The position numbers and the translations under genes are program-made. The notes below the pieces were generated by a model. That model was not told where the DNA came from. It ran no database searches and was given only the letters and a program-made list of their open reading frames with translations. From Buxus sempervirens (Eukaryota; Streptophyta; Magnoliopsida; Buxales; Buxaceae): a stretch of 64,000 nucleotides of DNA. The DNA is taken from assembly GCA_947561395.2 (NCBI GenBank), contig OX387183.1:11521402-11585401 (forward strand), in the 5' to 3' direction. This document shows, one piece after another, positions 56,496 to 64,000 of the stretch (within the stretch, counting starts at the first letter, position 1; the number at the start of each line of letters is the position of its first letter).

Positions 56496-57295
56496 GTATC
56501 ATCCATTCACATGATACATGAAATACAACCCATTCAAGAAACACCCATTAATGTGATTTACATATCATGTTTAAGACATAACTTTTCATTATTTACCAAA
56601 CATAACATCAACACTCATTAACGTGATTCACAACACATGCTTTTCATACATAGGGATAACAGTAGTACCTATTAACGTGATTTACAGACTGACATATGCT
56701 TTCATTAACAGTTTTTCTGAATATTAAAGTTTTAAAAAAAACAAGATTCATTGAATTGAAACTTGAAAGATGACATCAGTGAATCAACTCATATATTGAA
56801 TCTGAACATTCATCACCAGGGAGTTTCGTGATATCTTCTTAATAATATATTATTCAATGAGAACGATGCACAAATCATAATGGAAAATTATCCCACTTAC
56901 AGATTAATATTTATATTGGGAACACTAAATCTGTAGGCTTTTCCCCAATTCTCCATTTCCTTCCTCTTTCTTCTTCTTCTTTTCACTTCCTTTTTAACCC
57001 GTTACTATTTAGAAATCAACAAGTTAAAACAAACCTTAAGTGAGAGAGAGAGTAAATGAGTAAGAGAGAGGAGTGAGGGGGAAAATAGGTGAGAGAGAGA
57101 GAGAGAGTAAAAATAAAAGGGGATCGGAAAAGGTGTTTCACCTATTCAGGGCTTGAATAGTGATGGGATTTGGTGTGTGTGCACGTCCAGTGTTGGGTGT
57201 AGTACCAATTAAATGGTTGAAAAAGAAACAATATTGATTGGTCAAACTTTTTGACTCTACTCCATATCTAAAAAAATCTGGGTTATTACAGAATG

Positions 57296-57865
57296 ATTTA
57301 AGCATGTAGTCTAATCGTTGAGTGAAATGAGTACACAGTTTTAAATGATTTAGGAAAGTTTTGAGATGTTTGCAAAACTATGCAACCTTCACTGTAAATT
57401 TTAGTTTAATAGTTTAAAATTAATTCTACATGTGTACATTGCATAGGAATTGATTTTAGGTTGACAGGAGTCTTGGATTGCTATTTAAAATTTGACCAAG
57501 TATGCTTATTGATCATAGTAAATGGATGATTAGTACGGTCAGAATTGAAAAGTATTTAAGTTTAAGTTTAAAACATTTAAATTTTAGTGTACAACTTATA
57601 TATTAATTATAAATGAGTTCATATTCTTATAATAATTTTATTTTAGTCGATGTTTGAAAATAAAATCAAAATTCAATAAAAAGGTGTTTAAAAATGCTTT
57701 TTAAGCTTTATAAATTAATTTAAAAATAAGACAAGTGAGGCCTCTCATTTATTGCGGATCAAAATCAATTAAGTTATTATATAATATCAAGTTAGTCATT
57801 AATTTGAATGCAAAACCTCATATCTCAATTAACTTGTGGTCCTAGAAGAGCATTTTGGTCCCAAA
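57296..57865. other. AT-rich intergenic DNA, no gene seen
   Basis: Continuation of the host sequence right of the solo LTR. No ORF with recognisable content. Confidence 0.5.
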
Positions 57866-58130
57866 TTATTCTTGATTCAATATATGGCTTTGTTCTGAAT
57901 TTTGTTGTAATGTCATATTTGAACCTCTTGATATACATATCACCTTCACCTATATATCAGCTTAAGCTTTTTGGTGCAATAGTTCTTTAACATGATACAG
58001 AGCGGGATGTTTTGTGCTCAAACTCCTGAAGTATGAATGCCTTGTGTTTGTCCTCCCATTGTATGTTCTCGTGTGAAGTCGTATGTGTTTAGAGTGTACC
58101 TAGCAATCTTACTAAAATAGTTTAATCAAA
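57866..58130 (+). mobile_element. Retroelement remnant with Met-tRNA primer-site-like motif
   Basis: CTATATATCAGCTTAAGCTT, GGTGCAATAGTTCTTTAACA and then TGATACAGAGCGGG (57993-58006) resemble the end of an LTR followed by a decayed TGGTATCAGAGC primer-binding site, an arrangement common in plant TRIMs. The second LTR was not found. The ORF 57808-57990 is incidental. Confidence 0.4.
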
Positions 58131-58338
58131 TTAAGGTGCATGCAAAGCTAAAGAAGGATATTTTATAGTGTGACATGACATGGCATGTAATGAAGTTCAC
58201 CCATGAATCCGTCTCCCTCATATGGGCATCTACGCAAAACAAACACCAACATTATCCATTAAAGTAAAAATAAACACCAAATTATTAGAAGCCTGATAGT
58301 TCTGGACCAGTATAAGGCAAATATCACTTATCGATTAT

Positions 58339-58530
58339 GTGGGATACAGGTTACACTCCCCCTCACGTGTAGGATGGATTCAAATTTATTTTAGGGAGGC
58401 CTTACACGTGGAATATTTTTTTCTCAACAGGTGGAGTAGAGGTTTGAACCCAAGAGCTCGGCGTTTAACTAAAGCTCTAATATCATGTAGAACATCATTC
58501 CTACTAATAGCTCAAGCTTATAGTAAGATA
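58339..58530 (-). mobile_element. Retroelement remnant, minus strand
   Basis: CTCCCCCTCACGTGTAGG, TTACACGTGGAATA, AGAGGTTTGAACCCAAGAGC and GCTCTAATATCATGT in order. On the minus strand the last word reads ACATGATATTAGAGC, close to the TGGTATCAGAGC primer site, so this looks like a short LTR or TRIM fragment facing left. Confidence 0.4.
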
Positions 58531-59520
58531 AACTTTATATATTAATCATATTCCTAATAATAAACATATGCTCCACATGGCATTTCAGTGTGATGACTTT
58601 ACCACCGGATAATAGATCTAACTGGAAATTTTTTTTTGGTTGAAAATATATCTAAATGGATCAGAATATCTATTGTCGAGCATGTCTATACTATTAACCT
58701 GCGGAACATTTCCCAATGATTCTAGCCGGCTATCTTCGTCCCCAGAAATACCTTCCACAAGAACACGGAACCACTGATAAAACCACCATCCTAATCTACT
58801 TTCAAACTTCAAACTTCAAGAGCCTATTTTCATGCTCACGTACGGTTATCACCAATGGAAACAGAAACCATATCAGCTGGTCCCCTCGGCCGGAAGATAA
58901 GCTGGTCTGACGGTAGGGGGGGTGTATACACGTCACCAGATCTTCCAGCGGAGGGCACCGACGGATTCAAAGTCATAGACAAAAACAAAACTACTGTAAA
59001 GAGGTACCACCTGTGTCGACGTACAGCACTCCACGTGAATCACCAGTCATTAATTATGGGAAAATTGGTTTTTAGTGGTACTTTCTAAAACTAATTCAAA
59101 TTCAGTCACATAATTTTTCATAAACAACAATTAATGATATTTTTTGAAATAATTGAGAACAGTTAATATTTTATTATTCATGAAAATTTTCTTGTAAAAA
59201 TCCCTTGTAAATCTTTCTAATCATAATTTGTTGCAACAGGTTCACAGGTCCTTTAAGGGCATTTTTGGATGAAAATTTTTCATGAACATTAAATAAACAC
59301 CTTTTCTCAATTATTTGAAAGAAGTATCACTGATGTCCAATCACGAAGAATTTGTTAACTGAATCTGAATTATTTTAAAAAGTGCCACGAAGCCACTTTT
59401 CCCGACTAAATATGCCATCACAGACGCAAACTTATGCAGAACACAGCTGCACGCGAACATTGCGTTTCTTGGAAGCCTGGGAACACAATAATCCCCATTT
59501 GGAAAAAAGTGAAGAAGAAA
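58531..59520. other. Upstream region of the divergent BAHD gene
   Basis: Non-coding. It contains a CCACGTGAATCACC word at about 59032 and an AT-rich module at 59080-59390 (ACTGAATCTGAATTATTTTA, AATAATTGAGAACAG). It shares no unit X/Y/Z upstream sequence. Small ORFs at 58716-58910 and 58855-59088 show no domain. Confidence 0.5.
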
Positions 59521-60912
59521 ATGAAGGTTGAAATAATCTCAAGAGAGACTATCAAACCATCTTTCCCGAGTCCTCCTCATCTTAGGAGCTTTAAGCTCTC
59601 ATTTCTTGACCAGACGAGTTTCCCCACTTACAGTCCTTTCGTTTTCTTTTACCCGAATATAAGCAAGCGAGGAGGACTCCAAACTGCTGAAAGATCTAAT
59701 CAGCTGAAAAGGTCCTTGTCGGAGACCTTGTCACGATACTACCCATTTGCTGGAAGGCTTAAAGATGGTTTCTCAAGGATCGACTGTAACGATGAGGGAG
59801 CTGAATATGTAGAAGCCTGTGTCAACTGTGAGCTCTCCAAGTTTCTAAGGAAACCTGACATGGAGGTACTTAATCGTTTTCTACCATGTGATTCTGTGAC
59901 CACTCAACCAGATCATAGTATAGTTCAATTAGCCATTCAAGTAAACAACTTTGATTGCGGCGGACTAGCAATCGGCATGTGCTTTTTACACATGATTATT
60001 GATGCATCATCGTTGGCAACTTTTGTTAAAGACTGGGCCTCCATTGCTCGAGGTTCTAGTGAAGCTGTGTCCCCCATCTTCTTACAAGATTCTTTCTACC
60101 CATCAAGGGATTTTGATTTATCAGCATTCTTGCCAAATGAAAATGTAGAGTCATCCGAAGCAGAGTTGATCACTACTGCAAGGAAAGGAAGGTTTGTGTT
60201 TACAGGCTCAAGCATAGCTGCTCTCAAGGCGAATGTGAGTAGCAACATCCCTTCATCAAGTACCCTGAAGCGACCCCCCACGAGGGTTGAAGTGGTGTCG
60301 TCGCTCATCTGTCAACGTATAATGGCTGCGTGTAGAGTAAAACCAAGTCCGAAAAGGCTTCCTTTTGTGGCAAGACATATAATAAATTTCCGTGGGAGGC
60401 TGGTTCCACCCTTACCAGGAAACACTATTGGAAATATGGCCTGGGACACGACTGTATCATTGAGGAACGAGAGCGAGAGCGAGAGCGAGTTGGCTGACTT
60501 GGTGCTTCAGCTGAGAGAAGCTAATAGAAAAATTGACAGTGAATATCTAAAACAATTTCAAGGTGAAGAGGGGGTCTCGAGATTGCTTGAAGTACTGGAA
60601 GAGGAAGGGCATAGCTACTCTAAAGAGAGAGTAGATTCTTGTGTCTTCAGTAGTGTGTGTAGGTTGCCTTTCTATGAGACTGATTTTGGGTGGGGAAAGC
60701 CAACATGGATATGTTTTTTCAATGAAGCAATCCCAGGAATAGTAAACAACATTGTAACTCTGATGGACACCAGAGAAGGCGACGGAGTAGAAGCATGGGT
60801 GACCTTGGAAGAACAAATCATGGCGGTGCTGGAACGTGACAAGGTCCTCCTTGCCTTCGCTTTGGCCAATCCCAGTATTGATGGCGTCCTTTTTAACAGA
60901 TCTTCACTGTGA
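59521..60912 (+). CDS. BAHD acyltransferase, vinorine synthase-like (copy 4, most divergent)
   Basis: Predicted 463-aa single-exon acyl-CoA-dependent acyltransferase. Start MKVEIISRETIKPSF; the open frame runs upstream to 59434 but the extra 29 residues are unlike the leaders of copies 1-3. Catalytic HXXXD is HMIID at residues 157-161, followed by ASSL. DFGWG lies about 390 with KPTW instead of the KPWW of copies 1 and 2. NFDCGG, TRVEVVSSLICQR and the FNRSSL end are kept. It differs at many positions along the whole protein: a QTSFPTYSPF segment near residue 31, a Ser-Glu-Ser-Glu run near 318-325, and a different region before DFGWG. An older duplication is therefore likely. It shares neither 5' nor 3' flanks with the other units. 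Activity likely, substrate unknown. Confidence 0.92.
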   Translation: MKVEIISRETIKPSFPSPPHLRSFKLSFLDQTSFPTYSPFVFFYPNISKRGGLQTAERSNQLKRSLSETLSRYYPFAGRLKDGFSRIDCNDEGAEYVEACVNCELSKFLRKPDMEVLNRFLPCDSVTTQPDHSIVQLAIQVNNFDCGGLAIGMCFLHMIIDASSLATFVKDWASIARGSSEAVSPIFLQDSFYPSRDFDLSAFLPNENVESSEAELITTARKGRFVFTGSSIAALKANVSSNIPSSSTLKRPPTRVEVVSSLICQRIMAACRVKPSPKRLPFVARHIINFRGRLVPPLPGNTIGNMAWDTTVSLRNESESESELADLVLQLREANRKIDSEYLKQFQGEEGVSRLLEVLEEEGHSYSKERVDSCVFSSVCRLPFYETDFGWGKPTWICFFNEAIPGIVNNIVTLMDTREGDGVEAWVTLEEQIMAVLERDKVLLAFALANPSIDGVLFNRSSL

Positions 60913-61662
60913 TGTAATGCATCTAAACCTGCCAGACGCAACGCATTATGTTGCTGTTACTTGTTTGATGGTTTTTTACTTTTCGTTAATTTGTATTCCA
61001 GTCATTTTGGTGTTTGTGCTAATAGTTAATGTCTTTAATGGCTAATGCTGGTGTTAATTTGAATTAACTGACCGATATTCTTTCCAACAAAAAATAAAAT
61101 AAAAAAAACTGACCGATATTCTCACCCAAAAAAACTGACCGATATGCCCACGTGATGAACGCAGATTCAAAATTTTTTTTTTGGTAACGATGAAAACGCA
61201 GATTCAAAGGTGAACCCACCATATTTGTATGTCATTTAATGCTTCTTCTTACATCTGACTCTCCTTATCTTGTGTGACCTTGATAGGGGACTTCTAATTG
61301 GTCCATAGCTGATTCCTCACTTATCATTCTATGACAAAAAGTTGAGATCTTTCAAATGTTTTGTTGAATTAATTTTTAGTGATAGTATTTGAAAATGAAT
61401 AAAATTTAGTCAGTCTCTCCTTTAACTTTTTATGAAACATTTATCAAAAGAATTAAATTTTGGTATCATTTTTATTTTACTTAGACTACTTTTTCAAAGA
61501 AGGGAAAATTAACTTTTGTTATTTAAAATTCAGTTAGCAAGGTTTGAATTTTGTGTTGGGCACGCCTTTATCAAAATAATTAACTTTTAGTGACATTTTA
61601 CAAATTCTCCTCTCACTCACTGCTCGAAGCTCGAAGAATGCACCTGTGCCTTATTGCTGGGA
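60913..61662. other. Intergenic DNA downstream of BAHD copy 4
   Basis: AT-rich non-coding; repeated phrase AACTGACCGATATTC around 61065-61150 (three copies, interspersed with A-rich stretches). Part of the AT-rich module recurs at 61360-61600. No gene. Confidence 0.55.
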
Positions 61663-61672
61663 AAATTAACTT

Positions 61673-62035
61673 GGCAAAATTAGATAACAGGCATTCTTTT
61701 TGGAGGTTTTTACATGGTAATGCTTTATAAATTGTTGCTGACGAAGTTGTACTTAATTAAAAGTTTTACATTTAAGTGTTAGCACATTGTTTCAACACTT
61801 AAATGGACTCTTCTACCCTTTAAAGATCTTTTTTCCAATGTCCCTAAATAACCATTCTTTCCTAATACATAGAGTACCCTTTACAAACCCATAATACCTT
61901 TCCTTTCCTAATGCCTAGAGTACCATTTATAAACCCATTAATACCCTTTCTTTCCTAATTCCTAGAATACCCTTTGCAAACCCATTGAATACCCTTTCTT
62001 TCTTTAGCAAATTGTTTTGTGTGTGTGTGTGCGTA

Positions 62036-62076
<41 letters not shown>

Positions 62077-62812
62077 AGCTGTGAGTAGAGTTTTTGGTAG
62101 TGTAAACCATGCTTTTTGTGTTCAACACCTAAAAGAAAATTTTAGTACTTTGCTAATTGGAAAGAATTTACGGAAAGATGCAAAAGATCTTGCTCTTGGA
62201 TTACTGTTAGAGGTAGCAAAGGCTAGATTACCCAAAGATTTTGATGATAAATTGGAGCAATTAGATGGTGTTCATCCGGAATGCTCAACTTGGGTCTGTA
62301 ATAATTCACCACATCATTGGGCCAATCCTTTTTCCCAAAGAGGCGATGGGATAAATTGAGTTTGAATATGGCAGAGACATTTAATGGTTGGGTGAGATGG
62401 AAAGGAAGGACGAATAGGGTCTTAGGGCAAGGTGAAAGACCACACATAATAGGGATAATTTTCTCATAAAAGGTTGGGTTGTTACCGTAGTTGTTGAAAA
62501 TGAACAAGGTCACCCTAGCTGTTGAAGATGAACAAGGTCTTGGGGGTTCTTCGTTGTTGACAATGAAAGGACGAACAAGGTCTTAGGGCAAGGTGAAAGA
62601 CCACATGACATAGGGGTAATCTTGTCATAGAAGGTTGGGTTATTAGTAAATAGGTCTGCAAAGGGTAGAGGAGTCCATTTAAGTGTTTGAACAGTGTCCT
62701 AACACTTAATTGTAAAACTTTAAAAAAAGTACAACTTCATCAGCAACAGTATATAAAGCATTAATAACGTGTGAAAACTTCCAAAAAGTACGCCCCGTTA
62801 TCTAATTTTACC
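61673..62812 (+). mobile_element. MULE (Mutator-like element) with long inverted ends
   Basis: 1140 bp. Left end from GGCAAAATTAGATAAC and right end to GTTATCTAATTTTACC mirror each other for about 150 bp (61673-61825 against about 62655-62812). The mirrored words include AAGTTGTACTT, TTTACA.TTAAGTGTTAG and CACTTAAATGGACTC.TCTACCCTTT. The flanks AAATTAACTT (61663-61672) and AATTTAACTT (62813-62822) form a 10-bp duplication with one mismatch, as expected for Mutator elements. Inside are a mudrA fragment, a ~55-bp tandem repeat (61845-62000), TG and GA microsatellites (62019-62074), and a ~90-bp direct repeat (62399-62490 and 62569-62650). Confidence 0.85.
62080..62420 (+). pseudogene. mudrA-type MULE transposase fragment
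   Basis: The frame gives FGSVNHAFCVQHLKENF, LEVAKARLPKDFDDKLEQL, VHPECSTWVCNNSPHHWANPF, the stretch following the catalytic domain in MULE transposases. A frameshift near 62338 then yields RRWDKLSLNMAETFNGWVRW, the conserved NMAE.FN continuation. The DDE catalytic core upstream and the zinc finger downstream are missing. The element therefore cannot move by itself. Confidence 0.8.
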
Positions 62813-62822
62813 AATTTAACTT

Positions 62823-63049
62823 TTAGTGAGGTTTTGAGTTACGTGTTTCAGCGCACATTTACTAAAAAATTAACTTCTAGTGACATTTCACTATTACAAA
62901 TCAAATTCATTCAAGAATCATGCTTTTCGAGAGCAGATTGGCAGGGCTGCTTGATCCCAATAAAAGGGGAAAAATGAGATCCTGTCTCCAGATCTAATTC
63001 CAGTGAAGTCGTGAAGGCTATTTGTGTAGAATACCCCAATGTCCAAGGT

Positions 63050-63087
<38 letters not shown>

Positions 63088-63630
63088 GTGTATATTCACT
63101 AATTCAACTCCATTACCATATGGACACAACCACACAGCTAATGGAGATGGTATGTCGGGTGACAAGTAATTCTGGATCTTAATTAGGAAACATGGTTAAT
63201 AAAATTCGAAGTCACTCATCTAAGACATATCCTGTCACCTGATAATCCATGTCTATCGCATATATCAAAGCAATATAAAAAAATTTCAAACATCATCAAC
63301 CACAGTGCAAAACGAACCCATAAATTATCATCTCAACTAAGATACAACTCCAATATATATATATACAACAGAAGATAAATATATACAAAACTAAACTGAA
63401 AGATATCTAGAAAGGAGAATTCCCACAACCAGGGAACCTCGAATACATCTCAAACTGAAATAAAACAAACCCAAAATACATAGACTGGAGGTAGACTAGA
63501 TGTCTATCTCCTCCCAATATCAATCCATTAAAACAGTTAGAAAATATTCAAGAAACATCTTGGGTAAAGATCCGATTCATGAATCTTATGAATTGAAGAA
63601 CATGAATCGAATGAACCCGTATTGAAACGA
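62823..63630. other. Intergenic DNA with (TC)n microsatellite
   Basis: Non-coding; a TC dinucleotide run at about 63052-63085. The ORF 62911-63165 on the minus strand reads through the run (Arg-Glu repeat) and is an artefact. No further structure recognised. Confidence 0.6.
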
Positions 63631-64000
63631 AAATCCCAACTTGAGAGGTTAGGCTATGAAAATGTCCCCTCAAAGGTAAGATTAATTGAAATACATTCAA
63701 GGATCATAAAAGACTGATCTAAGGCCATTTATCTCTGATCTATCATAATGAACACGATAGATCCAAAATACAAGCCTATTTCATCAAAACAAGTGAGATG
63801 TGTGCATGTGTAAAAAATCATGTTTTAGGAGGGAATGGAGATCCAATGCTATAAAGAGCATAGACCTTGATATTCTCTCCAAAAAACAAAACCAAACACA
63901 TAAGATTCATCAACACATCACAACATGTAGCATTTAAAGTATATCAATCAAATGGGGGTTCTATAACTAGGGTTCCATTCCCATTCTCGTTTCCCCTAGC
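63631..64000 (-). mobile_element. Partial Tat/Ogre-like LTR, continues beyond window
   Basis: Matches 37805-38175 of the solo LTR at 36263-38961: GAGAGGTTAGGCTATGAAAA, TCTAAGGCCATT, AACA.GATAGATC, GAATG.AGATCCAATGCTATA, then CATTCTCGTTTCCCCTAG at the edge. The inner end (left) is truncated at about 63631; the remainder should lie to the right of the window. Confidence 0.75.

Larger units (their letters stand above)
51389..57290. mobile_element. Solo LTR interrupted by two later insertions
   Basis: Begins TGTCATGCCCCAAA and ends CTGGGTTATTACA, TG...CA form, flanked by GAATG at 51384-51388 and 57291-57295, a perfect 5-bp duplication. After subtracting the nested solo LTR (52272-55058) and the hAT-type element (55749-56495) about 2.35 kb remains, non-coding. 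The interior includes repeated phrases of the form ACTAG..ACTCGGTACTCAACTAG (52130-52230, 55058-55240), a degenerate short tandem repeat. Confidence 0.75.

Noticed and set aside
57808..57990. 60-aa ORF
   Set aside because: It ends in a retroelement LTR-like segment and shows no conserved domain.

Overview
This window looks like nuclear DNA from a flowering plant, probably a eudicot. It is AT-rich, has spliced genes with GT-AG introns, and is dominated by transposable elements typical of plants: CACTA, PIF/Harbinger-type, MULE and hAT DNA elements, plant LINEs with a C-terminal RNase H domain, large solo LTRs and a TRIM. The only host genes I can support are a small cluster of BAHD acyltransferases, all on the + strand. 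Three are intact and intronless (4814-6202, 42552-43937, 59521-60912) and one is a pseudogene (48547-49901). All resemble the alkaloid/alcohol acyltransferase group (vinorine synthase-like). The substrate cannot be read from sequence.

The first three BAHD copies sit in a repeated unit with shared flanks. Unit X runs up to about 7184, unit Y from about 8471 to 44861, and unit Z from about 44862 to 50300. Related LTR sequence lies at each junction (7185-8470 and 44862-45060). Units X and Z are compact, a few kb each. Unit Y has been stretched to about 36 kb by insertions: a 9 kb AT-rich block with a PIF/Harbinger-type element and a LINE (about 9052-18030), a solo-LTR-like piece, a TRIM (19289-19723), a 5'-truncated LINE (about 20299-24052), a second PIF/Harbinger-type element (24437-36181) carrying a complete CACTA element (26096-35854), and two solo LTRs in opposite orientation (36263-38961, 39147-41584). 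Because X and Z preserve empty sites, many insertion borders and target-site duplications can be read directly.

The CACTA element is the most notable item. It has 13-bp matching ends, a perfect 3-bp target duplication (GTT), and arrays of palindromic GCGGCGGTAA-type subterminal repeats. It also carries a recognisable promoter and two gene models that stay open across all predicted splice junctions: a TNP2-like transposase (1122 aa) and a Ptta/En/Spm (transposase_24-like) protein (340 aa). It may be autonomous.

From 50 to 64 kb there is a nest of a solo LTR (51389-57290) holding another solo LTR (52272-55058) and a hAT-type element (55749-56495). Then come two degraded retroelement pieces with primer-binding-site-like motifs, the most divergent BAHD gene, a MULE with long terminal repeats and a mudrA fragment (61673-62812), and part of a further LTR running off the right edge. 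No tRNA, rRNA, CRISPR array or other cellular gene was recognised. All family names rest on motifs recognised by eye; no database search was run.
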